From NCBI GenBank assembly GCA_031315915.1, contig JALDRK010000001.1, forward strand, positions 62,001-126,000: DNA of 64,000 nt. The letters run 5' to 3'. The number at the start of each line of letters is the position of its first letter. Positions within the stretch are counted from its first letter, which is position 1. The stretch is from Nitrospirales bacterium. Its GTDB lineage: Bacteria > Nitrospirota > Nitrospiria > Nitrospirales > UBA8639. The translations under genes and the position numbers were made by a program. This document shows positions 9,583-17,857 of the stretch, in pieces. The notes beneath the pieces are model-generated. The model was given only the letters and a program-made list of their open reading frames with translations. It was not told where the DNA came from and searched no databases.

Positions 9583-12075
9583 TTATTTTAATGATTTGGC
9601 CCATGCTTTTATGGAATCCGGCACGCCCGTGGGAGGAAGCATGGTTTGTCGTTGAACCCATCCATTTATGGTAAAGCGACTGTCGGCAAACGCTTGAGAG
9701 GGACAGCGGATTGGGAGAACCTCATGCCAGCAACCGCTGGGGAAGAACACAACACTGTTATGGCGAGGCTCAATCACCCGATAGGAATCGGCCTTTATGT
9801 AACAATTATTTTCAATCTTCCCATCGTAGATGACCAATTCCCCTCCGATAAACGGTTTGGGTTCTCGGTAGAAATAATACACATAGGTGAGTTCTCTGGC
9901 CTTTCTTTCTCGAGAACCATTATCTTTATGAATTTTAAAAAAGTCCCCGTCATTACTGGCCGTCAACTGAGCTTCAATTTCCTTGACGGAATAGGAGGGC
10001 ACATCCCATTCCCGCAAAATGTCGGGAAGATGGGCTCGCACCCGATTGACCATGAGATTCGCAAATTCGGAATTCTGAAAGGATTTGAGCACGACGGACT
10101 TTCGATAATCAGGATCCTGACGGGAAACAGTGCTCGTCGCATTCGAAACAGTGCTGGCCTGCCAGGAAGATTCCTGGTCCAGGGTAAAAGTCAATAGCCG
10201 AACGGTTTCGGAAGGAGATAAAAAGTCATCGATTTGTATGGCATGAGAGAGAATAACCTCGGAGACCTCCGACGAAATCTTTATTGGCTTTGACGGTCCA
10301 ATGGGGGGTTGTTCGCTTCCCATACTCGTGACTCGAACATTCGCAAATGCGCGATCATGGTGAGCCTGATCCACCAATTCCCTTGCTCGCCGACCATCTG
10401 AAGATGAGAACTGGTAGACAGGAAGCGACTGGACCAACTCACAGAGCGCTCTGACCGTGTTTTCACGATCGTTTGGCAATCTGGCGCAGGAAGCGAGGAT
10501 CTTCCCTACGGCGATTGCCGAAGAGCCACGCAAGAGTTGATCCTCCGGCTCCTGAGTTTTCTCCGGAAAAACTAGCGCACGACAAGGAATGGAGGCATGA
10601 CCAATACCAGGTTCGGAGAGAATGACCTGCTTAGCATGGATATCCAAGGTGATCTCATTGGCAGAAACAGACGTCCATCCGTAACCTTGGAGATCTTCGA
10701 TGAGGCGGACGATGTTTTCGTTAGCCGTCCCGATAAAAACGAATGCCTGTCCGTCCTTGGAAATCGCATTCCCATATATTCGCAGCAGGTCTTGTTTTTG
10801 AGGTGGATGAGTTCCAGGGTCTTTATGACTCGTCCGTGCGATATCTTGGGGGGCTTCGGCGGAAACATCGGCTTGGGGAAGGTCTCCTTGTTCTCGAGCC
10901 TTCCCCTCACGTGGGATGAAGCTCTCTGGCCACTCCCGCATCCAGGCAGGATTAATCCGTGGATTAACGCGATTCCAAGAATAAGGGCCAGAGAATTGCT
11001 CGATCATGATACCGTGTTTCATCGGGACGCACCGGCTTTTGGCATGTCGTCCACGTTGCAAGCCCACGCCTGGATCAGCCAGTTCGTTCCAAAGAAACTT
11101 AAACGGCTCCTCTCTGCCGGCATTCCCGCGGAATCGTTGAATGAGGGAGGAAAAGGTACTGTTCATTGACCCGATAAAATCCTGGGACTTACCGGCAATG
11201 AGCTGAGAAAGAAACGCCAGAGCGATGCTGTCATGCTGAGGAAGGTCCAGAAAAGATTCTCCATAATGATCAAGAAGAAACTGGTCAAGAAATACACAAT
11301 CCGGATAAGCCCCGACGATCTCGTGAAAAAAAGGGTCGTGCATGTCATCCGTTAAAATCACCAGCTTTTCATTTGGAGAAAAGTGATGTTCAAGCACCTC
11401 CAATACTTCCCGAGGGCTACGGTCAAGGGTTGTCACACCAAACGTTTTTTTGAAATCTCCACGTCGGATGTGAACCGCATTAAAAAGTCCCAAGTCAGAG
11501 ACGACTCGATCAGCAAAGTTCCGATAAGGTTTTTTCGGAACCATTTTTTTTAACAGGTCAAATACTTTTTGTTTATGGGGAGGGTCAAGATAGAAAAAAT
11601 AGGAGTAAAAAGTGAAATTCCCCATCTTATACTCATGAGGACCGATTCCAGGTCCACCGGACATCGCTAGGACCGTGGCTTCCGCTTCCGCCTCGGAATA
11701 TATCAGGCGATGTTTCCGGCCATGCGCAAAAAACCGTAAATCCTCTCTGTCTGGCTCCCAGCCTGGGGGAAAGGAACACACGGATCGGCCCAGAGGATGG
11801 GATGTCCATTCTTTGAAATCAAAACGGGTGAGATCAATATCTTGTGACTCGCACCAGGGAATGGGCAGGTGAATAAGATCTGTCACTTTGCTGGGATACG
11901 CATTGGAAATCAGGCCTGGATATTGGACGACATTCGCGGGAGGAGATTCGTTCCCCTCCAGCACTAACAACCTATTGGTAAGATGGGCGAGAATGGTGCC
12001 AATTTCTATAGACATGATGCCATTGCTCAGGCCGGAATGTCCGGAACAATACGTCGTGTAGGCAAGGTACTTCAT
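9583..12075 (-). CDS. Fusion: O-fucosyltransferase-like domain + prolyl 4-hydroxylase-like 2OG-Fe(II) oxygenase
   Basis: An 830-residue two-domain enzyme. The N-terminal third (1-340) resembles fucosyltransferases of the NodZ/O-FucT fold, with the GDP-fucose-binding signature HIRRGD at residues 202-207. Residues about 400-560 form a linker domain I do not recognise. The C-terminal part (about 600-815) is a prolyl-4-hydroxylase-like oxygenase: H716-x-D718 and H784 (in CWHEV) for iron, R800 (in RFTINGW) for 2-oxoglutarate, and a P4H-like GGELVIYDG turn. Hydroxylase and sugar-transferase activity in one chain suggest stepwise hydroxylation then glycosylation of one substrate. It overlaps the upstream gene by 4 bases. 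Fold assignments are good; donor sugar and target residue are inferred. Confidence 0.75.
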   Translation of the reverse strand: MKYLAYTTYCSGHSGLSNGIMSIEIGTILAHLTNRLLVLEGNESPPANVVQYPGLISNAYPSKVTDLIHLPIPWCESQDIDLTRFDFKEWTSHPLGRSVCSFPPGWEPDREDLRFFAHGRKHRLIYSEAEAEATVLAMSGGPGIGPHEYKMGNFTFYSYFFYLDPPHKQKVFDLLKKMVPKKPYRNFADRVVSDLGLFNAVHIRRGDFKKTFGVTTLDRSPREVLEVLEHHFSPNEKLVILTDDMHDPFFHEIVGAYPDCVFLDQFLLDHYGESFLDLPQHDSIALAFLSQLIAGKSQDFIGSMNSTFSSLIQRFRGNAGREEPFKFLWNELADPGVGLQRGRHAKSRCVPMKHGIMIEQFSGPYSWNRVNPRINPAWMREWPESFIPREGKAREQGDLPQADVSAEAPQDIARTSHKDPGTHPPQKQDLLRIYGNAISKDGQAFVFIGTANENIVRLIEDLQGYGWTSVSANEITLDIHAKQVILSEPGIGHASIPCRALVFPEKTQEPEDQLLRGSSAIAVGKILASCARLPNDRENTVRALCELVQSLPVYQFSSSDGRRARELVDQAHHDRAFANVRVTSMGSEQPPIGPSKPIKISSEVSEVILSHAIQIDDFLSPSETVRLLTFTLDQESSWQASTVSNATSTVSRQDPDYRKSVVLKSFQNSEFANLMVNRVRAHLPDILREWDVPSYSVKEIEAQLTASNDGDFFKIHKDNGSRERKARELTYVYYFYREPKPFIGGELVIYDGKIENNCYIKADSYRVIEPRHNSVVFFPSGCWHEVLPIRCPSQAFADSRFTINGWVQRQTMLPPTGVPDSIKAWAKSLK

Positions 12076-12728
12076 GGAAGCTCGGTAACAGAACCGTCTC
12101 CTTTAACCGGAGTATAGTGAAGGAATAACCCCGCATAAAATCGTCCTTCCAAAGGGTAAGGACGGCCATGCATGAGTTTGGCCCCTTCATAGAATACGAT
12201 GTCGCCTGGTTCCATGGAAATCTCATGGGGATGCCCATCAATATCTTCGATGTAGAGAGGCCAGGGTTTGGTTAAATGATGCGCGACGCAAATGGTTGAA
12301 CTTATGATGTGAGTTTCCGTTCGGTCCACGTGATTGAAAAGATAGCTGCCTGGTTGATACACACGTATGCCATAACAGGCGGCTTCTTTGAGTTCCATGC
12401 CACTCCATTCTTCGTGCAAAAATTTGAGTTCTCGGAGAAATTGTTGATTAAACGCCGAATCACCAACCAACAATGCCGGGGAATAATTTTTTTTGATGGT
12501 CTGGACATAGGGGATGTTTTGTTCCAAAAAAAATCTGTCCTTGTGGCGCAAAAAGTGATCGACAACCTCCTGGAAAATTCGAGAATCCAAAGTGGTGCGA
12601 CGGAATCCCAACCCAAAATACGGGGCAAGCGTTCTTCGCCGAGCGTTGATGTCGGCCAAGTGCTTAGGAGTGTGAAACATGCAATCTCCGTCGAGCCTTG
12701 TCCACGAGTTCGTAAAAAAATTTTTCAT
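12072..12728 (-). CDS. 2OG-Fe(II) oxygenase
   Basis: A 218-residue non-haem iron oxygenase that would hydroxylate a substrate using O2 and 2-oxoglutarate. The facial triad is visible: H133-x-D135 in NHVDRTETH and H187 in KLMHGRPY, with an arginine (R196, in LEGRFY) placed to hold 2-oxoglutarate. The jelly-roll strands between them are intact. The annotated ATG lies 65 bases inside the upstream gene; a second in-frame ATG at 12680 is possible and also overlaps. The last 4 bases overlap the next gene, so translation is coupled. In this cluster a peptide proline is the likely target, by inference. Confidence 0.8.
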   Translation of the reverse strand: MKNFFTNSWTRLDGDCMFHTPKHLADINARRRTLAPYFGLGFRRTTLDSRIFQEVVDHFLRHKDRFFLEQNIPYVQTIKKNYSPALLVGDSAFNQQFLRELKFLHEEWSGMELKEAACYGIRVYQPGSYLFNHVDRTETHIISSTICVAHHLTKPWPLYIEDIDGHPHEISMEPGDIVFYEGAKLMHGRPYPLEGRFYAGLFLHYTPVKGDGSVTELP

Positions 12729-14079
12729 GCGGGCTATTGGCCTGCAAGAAGAAATGGGAGAGATTCTCCTTCAACATATTGGTCTCAAAAAATTGCTGCT
12801 TATACCACCGAGATTGATAAAAGGCTCCCCCTTGACCATCATTGAGATCACGATAGTAATGATAGAACGTTCCAGAAGGAACGGTGGGCGCGCTGGCATG
12901 TCGGGTCAGAAATTCGGGGGCATCGGTCAGATTATAGGGGATGCCGTTGGCCGTGAGCGCTAACGCAAAGCAGGGCATTTCCGCCGTCCACACTTTAGGG
13001 ACATCGTGGACTTTCCCCATGAGATAGAGAATTTGAGTAAACCGAAAGCAGTCCTGAATAAACTTCTTATTCTTGACGGTGTCGGCGGTTAAAAATAAAA
13101 GAACGCCACCAGGCTTGAACTCATGGGGGCAATCCAAGGATTCAAGGAGTCTCCGTAGCTTGATGCCTCGTAGATTTTTTCCGTCAACAAAGAATCGATC
13201 TTGCCCGATCAACCAATTTTCAACAAGAGTATTGGTTGTGGGGAAAACCTCCAGGTTGAGATCGCGATACAAAAATATATCGGTTTCCAGAAGGCAGATC
13301 AGATCATCCGGCTGAATATGATCAGCCACGGCATTCAACGCTTCAATACGGTTTAAAGGAAAATAGAAATCATCCCCATCCGAAAAATCCATCTTTTCAT
13401 TCATAGGATGATTGGTCGTGGTGAAATACGTCACGCCATAGGCGTGAAAAATATCAGAAAGCGCTCCAGAGAGAGGGAAATGGTTATTGCAAACCACCAC
13501 GATTATCTCCCATCCCACGGGCAACTGAGTGTGTAACGATTCCAGGAGAATGGGCAATTGCCAATGAAAATACGTTTTATCTTCAATTCCCACGACAAAC
13601 TTTACCGGATTCCGTTGAACGATGCGCCGGGGTTCGAACTTCAGAAGACCGAGCTGTCGAAAAACATCCAGGGCATACGAAACATCTTCCTGGACCGCAT
13701 GGGAATGACTCTTATACTGCTCATGGAGCTTCTGAAATATCTCGTTGACGGCGCACTGACCATCACAATATTCCCATATATGCCTGGCAGGGGCATTGAG
13801 GGAAACGGCAAATGATCGATCAGAAGGAAGAAGGATTAATTCATCCCCAACCGGAAAGGAAGACAGAGTGGAGCATGGACGGGGCCGAACGGTATCTTGA
13901 AGACCTGGTTCAGACGTCTGGAAAGCGGATGGATCAGGTCTTTTAGCACTATTCTGCTCAAGGAAATTATTTTGAGGAATAGGGAATGTACTGGATTTGT
14001 CTTGTTCTTTCTTGTCCCCGGAAAACTGGCAGAAGGAAAATGTCTGAATGGCTGGTCTTTCCCATCTCACTTCATTCAA
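12664..14079 (-). CDS. Fusion: PqqD-like (RRE) domain + GT-A glycosyltransferase-like domain
   Basis: A 471-residue protein. Residues about 78-150 form a PqqD-like fold (ELILLPSDRSFAVSLNAPA, then helices ending in FRQLGLLKFEP), the type of domain that grips leader peptides in RiPP pathways. From about residue 158 a GT-A-like region follows: KFVVGIEDKTYFHW, VVVCNN, and LLETDIFLYRD with a DxD-like site near D267. Its layout parallels the two hydroxyproline arabinosyltransferase-like proteins at 16.9-18.7 kb. A leader-binding module joined to a sugar transferase implies that a leader-bearing peptide is glycosylated. Residues 1-75 look disordered. Confidence 0.72.
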   Translation of the reverse strand: MNEVRWERPAIQTFSFCQFSGDKKEQDKSSTFPIPQNNFLEQNSAKRPDPSAFQTSEPGLQDTVRPRPCSTLSSFPVGDELILLPSDRSFAVSLNAPARHIWEYCDGQCAVNEIFQKLHEQYKSHSHAVQEDVSYALDVFRQLGLLKFEPRRIVQRNPVKFVVGIEDKTYFHWQLPILLESLHTQLPVGWEIIVVVCNNHFPLSGALSDIFHAYGVTYFTTTNHPMNEKMDFSDGDDFYFPLNRIEALNAVADHIQPDDLICLLETDIFLYRDLNLEVFPTTNTLVENWLIGQDRFFVDGKNLRGIKLRRLLESLDCPHEFKPGGVLLFLTADTVKNKKFIQDCFRFTQILYLMGKVHDVPKVWTAEMPCFALALTANGIPYNLTDAPEFLTRHASAPTVPSGTFYHYYRDLNDGQGGAFYQSRWYKQQFFETNMLKENLSHFFLQANSPHEKFFYELVDKARRRLHVSHS

Positions 14080-14141
14080 TCTCCACTGTAGACTGCATGT
14101 TTCACCATGTGGGCTCTACCTGAAGTGCGCAAAGATTATTC

Positions 14142-15173
14142 TCACATCTCATGTTCCTTCGCCTTCTCCAAAATTGGATCAATGAGACGTGGGACCTCTA
14201 ATACGTCTCGACCAAAATGCAACCGGAAGCAATCAACTTGCTGGACAAGATTGGTTAAGGTCTGAAATTCTTGCTTGGCCACTTGCGGATTATAGACCAG
14301 AAGCCCGTGAGGAAGGAGATCCGCTAAGGCCTGACTTTTTGGTATTGGCTCAAGCCAACTGGTGGATTGATCGACCACATGGGGAAAAAGCAGGATCTTA
14401 AGGACGCAGGAACGTCCAATACCGGCAGGATAAAGGTCCTCCACATAAAAATACCGTTTCGTCATTCCTTGATGCAGAAATGCTCCGGCGTTTTTGAGCT
14501 CTGGAAAGAGGTTAATCGTGTTTTCCCTAACATTCACTTTGTCCGGAAACGCCAAGACCTCAATCGCATTCCCGTTTTCATGAATAAAGGGATGATCGTC
14601 AGAAAGACAGCGATAGCCCGAGCGTAGCAATGAAAGAAATGTGGTCGTTTTCCCCTGACCACTAGCCCCCGTGATCAACACCCCCCACCCATCTTTTTCA
14701 AGAGCCGTAGCATGAATAGTGTAGAATTTTTTCCATTTAAGCAGTTCCACTAAGGCTGAATGGACAAACCGAACATAAAGGTCCGGATGCATCGATTCCG
14801 GATTTACCAGATACCCGCGAGCCTCACCAGCATAGCCATCTATCAAAAGTAACCCGCGCGAGAAAAAATTAATGATCAATTGGGTATGGTCTTGAGACAC
14901 CTCACAGGGCCAATCGATCCACGTGGATCCCCCCCCCTCTTCCACCGGTCGGGAAAACAACCGACGAGCCGTTGGGGAAATCGTAACAGGAATGGACGTA
15001 GCGTGATTTACCGCCTCAAAGATTATGCGTAAGGATCCAGGGGGCGGCAAGGATCCCTGCAAAAAGTAGCGAAGATGATGCTGAGCCGACGTTGATATAG
15101 CGGAAGAAGTTGAATGGAAAGATAGGTCCAACCCGTGGATGGAAAAGTGAGAGACTGAAGCTGTCGACATCAT
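14142..15173 (-). CDS. HPr kinase/phosphorylase-like kinase of RiPP type
   Basis: A 343-residue protein. The C-terminal half resembles HPr kinase: Walker A ITGASGQGKTTTF (residues 168-179) preceded by the conserved IHATALEKDGWGVLI, and the downstream acidic pair in CLSDDHPF (191-196). The N-terminal half is not the usual HprK domain. Stand-alone HprK-related kinases of this kind sit beside PqqD-like proteins in lasso-peptide and other RiPP clusters, where some phosphorylate the precursor tail. It is 62 bases upstream of the PqqD-GT fusion. Kinase fold is well supported; peptide phosphorylation is inferred, and Ser/Thr in the precursor tails would be the targets. Confidence 0.75.
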   Translation of the reverse strand: MMSTASVSHFSIHGLDLSFHSTSSAISTSAQHHLRYFLQGSLPPPGSLRIIFEAVNHATSIPVTISPTARRLFSRPVEEGGGSTWIDWPCEVSQDHTQLIINFFSRGLLLIDGYAGEARGYLVNPESMHPDLYVRFVHSALVELLKWKKFYTIHATALEKDGWGVLITGASGQGKTTTFLSLLRSGYRCLSDDHPFIHENGNAIEVLAFPDKVNVRENTINLFPELKNAGAFLHQGMTKRYFYVEDLYPAGIGRSCVLKILLFPHVVDQSTSWLEPIPKSQALADLLPHGLLVYNPQVAKQEFQTLTNLVQQVDCFRLHFGRDVLEVPRLIDPILEKAKEHEM

Positions 15174-15452
15174 CCGGATTCACCTTTCATCATTCCTTCC
15201 CTCGAGAAGGAAGAGGCTACCGCCTCTGAAGTACCGGGTAGGGGTGAGATTTTAATTTTTTGTCCAACAATACCGGCTGGATTTATCCATAAGAATCCCT
15301 ACACTCAACTTTTAATATTTTTTCTATCTTATACATTTATATTCTCTAGCGTTCCGCCATCGCGATGCGGCCACCGGCCAAAATGGTGACCATGGGATTA
15401 AAGTAGATGGTACCCCGTGACAGGCAAGCCCAACTAGAGTAATGATATACCC

Positions 15453-15785
15453 TCAGGGACGTCGTTCGAGAGTCACCACTCCCAAGTGGTATAGGCGAAT
15501 CACCAGCTCTAACAAATCCTCGCGTGCAGTCTCTTCTGCCACCTCGTAGCGATCGCACAGAATGGCATGAATGTCAGCCAGCGTACAATCTGGTGCGATA
15601 TTTTCCCAAATGACCGTACCCACAGAATTGAGCGCATGGTAGGCACCGGTATCCAAATTGAGCAGAATTGCCTTATCGTCCAGAATTGAGACATGGGTTT
15701 CTGGGGTTGGATTGACCACGGTATTATGCAAGGAAGAAGGAAGCCAATCCTCCAAGCGTGATTCAGGTTCAAATACTTTAGACAT
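15453..15785 (-). CDS. Stand-alone PqqD-family peptide-recognition protein (RRE)
   Basis: A 110-residue protein of PqqD size and pattern: a beta-turn unit AILLNLDTGAYHALN, then VGTVIWENI, then helices ending in LVIRLYHLGVVTLE. PqqD proteins bind the leader of a ribosomal peptide and present it to modifying enzymes. The start at 15785 is chosen because AAGGAGG lies 6 bases upstream; an in-frame ATG at 15839 has no ribosome-binding site and adds a poor N-terminus. It lies between the putative precursor genes and the HprK-like kinase, the gene order seen in lasso-type RiPP loci. Confidence 0.85.
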   Translation of the reverse strand: MSKVFEPESRLEDWLPSSLHNTVVNPTPETHVSILDDKAILLNLDTGAYHALNSVGTVIWENIAPDCTLADIHAILCDRYEVAEETAREDLLELVIRLYHLGVVTLERRP

Positions 15786-16211
15786 AGTCAGCCTCCTTGT
15801 TATGTGCTTAGGCGTTGGAGAAAAAGAAACCCCACACATAATTCTATTGCTTTCAAGACAACGGCATAGAATTGTGTAAGACGAAGTAAGAGAGAAATTC
15901 TCGAGTGACTACTATCCGTCGATTATTACAAAGGCTTTTTACGCCAAGCAGTGTACAAAGATTCTACGCGTAGAAACAATTATTCAAAATGACAAGAAAC
16001 AGAAAGAGTGAGAGGGTGGGGTATTTCCGGAAAGGAGAAACGACAATATGGAAAAATAGAGATAAAAGCGGACGGGCTCCCCCGAACTCCCCATCACTCT
16101 CCTTGCACCTTGAATTCGTGTCAGATAACCCGACTTTTAGACCCATCCATCAGGACATAGGGAAAGTGGTAGGTCTCCGCTGGCCCAACCGCTATGATTT
16201 ATAACAGACGC
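15786..16211. other. Spacer between PqqD gene and precursor genes
   Basis: About 425 bases. I checked the minus strand for a third leader-like peptide and found none. A low-quality 60-codon frame (15964-16146) lacks a ribosome-binding site. The length would allow an attenuator or a second promoter so that precursors are made in excess of enzymes; I cannot identify either. Confidence 0.35.
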
Positions 16212-16331
16212 TCAGAACCGTGTGGGTTCTGGAAAGGAGACAGCCGCGGTGATATTCCGAAGCGGCTCATGGGTAAACACCTCCGGCTTGGTATACGCCT
16301 CTTTCTTCTTCCCGGGTTGCTTGTTTTTCAT
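16212..16331 (-). CDS. Putative RiPP precursor peptide 1
   Basis: A 39-residue peptide: ATG at 16331 preceded by GAGGAG seven bases away, TGA at 16212-16214. The leader (residues 1-32) is lysine-rich, with MKNKQPGKKKEAYTKPEVF and then THEPLRNITAAVS. Y13-x-x-P16 matches the YxxP motif by which lasso-type leaders bind PqqD-like proteins. The tail is FPEPTRF. It is a paralog of the neighbouring peptide, identical through residue 32 except at position 7, with a different tail: the leader/core pattern of a precursor family. Cleavage most likely follows the shared part, after AAVS or nearby; this is inferred. Confidence 0.72.
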   Translation of the reverse strand: MKNKQPGKKKEAYTKPEVFTHEPLRNITAAVSFPEPTRF

Positions 16332-16367
16332 GACCTACTCCTCATCTTTACGTTGGTTACTGGTTAC

Positions 16368-16493
16368 TTATGTTGGCGACACAGTGGGCACCGGATAGGA
16401 GACAGCGGCGGTGATGTTCCGAAGAGGCTCATGGGTAAACACCTCCGGTTTGGTATACGCCTCTTTCTTCTTCCAGGGTTGCTTGTTTTTCAC
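16368..16493 (-). CDS. Putative RiPP precursor peptide 2
   Basis: A 41-residue peptide beginning with GTG at 16493, with GAGGAGG 5 bases upstream, and ending in TAA at 16368-16370. It carries the same leader as its neighbour (Trp instead of Gly at position 7) and a different tail, YPVPTVSPT, rich in Pro, Thr and Ser. Alternating Pro-x-Pro-Thr and Ser-Pro-Thr recall plant extensin or arabinogalactan motifs, whose prolines are hydroxylated and then glycosylated. A longer in-frame version reaching to 16640 is possible, but the GTG is backed by the paralog's start and the ribosome-binding site. First gene of the minus-strand cluster. Confidence 0.72.
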   Translation of the reverse strand: MKNKQPWKKKEAYTKPEVFTHEPLRNITAAVSYPVPTVSPT

Positions 16494-16566
16494 AGAGGCC
16501 TCCTCTCGTTTAATATGAAAGCAGAAATTACATGCTCCGCACATACATAATCGGTATGGCGCGGTA

Positions 16567-16595
16567 AATATAACCGAACTGGAGTTTTTACTCAA
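16567..16595 (-). promoter_or_regulatory. Candidate sigma-70 promoter for precursor genes
   Basis: On the minus strand TTGAGT (16590-16595) and TATATT (16567-16572) are separated by exactly 17 bases, about 70 bases before the GTG of precursor 2. This would start a transcript running through both precursors and possibly the enzymes. Box matches are 4/6 and 5/6. Confidence 0.45.
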
Positions 16596-16899
16596 TACCC
16601 ATCCCTCATAAAAAGGTGGGCATTGGTCAATCCACTTCAATGCACCTTTGTATAGTCAAAATATTCGGCTATTTTGCAATTCAGACTCCTCGCATTCTTC
16701 AACTCGATGGGTTTAGTGGGCAATAGGGCTTTTCCTTTCTGCAGCAAGTAGTAAACCCTAAATTCTATATTTTTGGTATGTCGTTGGTTAAAAATCGAGG
16801 TTGATACAATTTCCTCCAATAGCGGGTTTCTTCCCTTAGCTGGGACGAGGCATACTCAATCTACTACCCGTAGCAAAAGGCAGGCGGGGTGTTTTCGAA
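16596..16899. other. Divergent intergenic region
   Basis: Separates the minus-strand precursor/enzyme genes from the plus-strand glycosyltransferase genes and must hold the plus-strand promoter, which I could not pin down. A 60-codon minus-strand frame (16637-16819) has no ribosome-binding site or recognisable sequence and is not called. Confidence 0.35.
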
Positions 16900-17802
16900 A
16901 TGATCTATACCGTATTTAGCACCACAAATAATCCTATTATGAATTGGGAATCCACCCTCTTGGAGTATTCCTGGAAACAAGTCAATCAGCCAGGAAAACT
17001 CATTCGGTTGCTGAGTACCCGCAATCGCACTCAATTGCCTTCCCATTGCGAGGCGCAGATCATTCTTACCTGGCCATGGACGACCCATCCGATGACGGGA
17101 GACCGTTATCCCGTCTACAACAAACCGGCTTCTCTTTCTCAATGGCTACAACTCCACAAGCCCGAAGGAACCATTTTATTGATTGACCCGGATTGCGTCT
17201 TTCGCGCTCCCATTCTTCAGGAAGCCATGGAAGGACATCCGGTAGGACAAAACTGGGTGAACCTCAATCTCGATCTTCCCTATCCGCCAACAGGTCGTCC
17301 CGCAAGGGAAATTGTCAATCGATTTTGCCGGAACAATCGAGAATTAGTCGTGGGAGTGATGATCCCCACTCTCATCCATACCATTGATCTGAAGCGGATT
17401 ATGCCTCGTTGGTTAGAATTGACGGCCCTTATTCGACGAGATGTGCCTGATCAACAGGGGAATGGATTATGGGAAAGCGATATGTTTGCTTACATTATTG
17501 CGGCGGCCGAGCATGGCTTGGTGCATGAAGTCGGTAATTTGGGGATCTGCACCCATTGGGCTCCCCAGGATGTGCCAAATGCCCCCATCATTCATTACTG
17601 CCATCCTATCATGTCAAAAAACCAAGAAAAAATTTGGTATAAAGGAAGTTATATCCCGTGGGAGGATGTGCCTGCCCCCGACCTTGCAGAACACGATTTT
17701 GGCAGAGACCTCCTGCAACTGGTTGATCGCTGTAGAAAACACCAACTGGAAGCCGACTCCTGCCCTGACCATACCAGTGCGGATATAAATTTATATATTT
17801 AA
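16900..17802 (+). CDS. Hydroxyproline O-arabinosyltransferase/peptidyl-serine galactosyltransferase-like protein, copy 1
   Basis: A 300-residue protein with the pattern of plant HPAT/SERGT enzymes (GT95/GT96), which add arabinose to hydroxyproline or galactose to serine in secreted peptides and extensins. Shared features are IYTVFSTTNNP...NW at the N-terminus, VYNKPASLSQWL (plants: VLNRPWAFVQWL), the DxD motif LLIDPDCVF (D96-x-D98), a WESDMFAYIIAAAEHG helix (plants: LEMYGYAIASAIHG) and the C-terminal APIIHYCHPI (plants: FIIHYTYG). No signal peptide or membrane anchor is seen, so it acts in the cytoplasm. It faces away from the precursor genes across a shared intergenic region. Family recalled from memory; donor sugar unknown. 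Confidence 0.72.
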   Translation: MIYTVFSTTNNPIMNWESTLLEYSWKQVNQPGKLIRLLSTRNRTQLPSHCEAQIILTWPWTTHPMTGDRYPVYNKPASLSQWLQLHKPEGTILLIDPDCVFRAPILQEAMEGHPVGQNWVNLNLDLPYPPTGRPAREIVNRFCRNNRELVVGVMIPTLIHTIDLKRIMPRWLELTALIRRDVPDQQGNGLWESDMFAYIIAAAEHGLVHEVGNLGICTHWAPQDVPNAPIIHYCHPIMSKNQEKIWYKGSYIPWEDVPAPDLAEHDFGRDLLQLVDRCRKHQLEADSCPDHTSADINLYI

Positions 17803-17857
17803 AATTAGATAACGTTATCGCTCTCTCAGGAGGAATGAGTAATCCCAGGTAATTTTC

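Noticed and set aside
15346-15558. A 70-codon minus-strand frame just behind the PqqD gene, considered as a further precursor peptide
   Set aside because: It overlaps the PqqD gene for half its length, has no leader similarity to the two precursors and no ribosome-binding site.
16212-16493. The two precursor copies as a CRISPR-like or simple DNA repeat
   Set aside because: Only two copies of about 100 bases, each with its own start codon, ribosome-binding site and preserved frame; the differing ends are coding.
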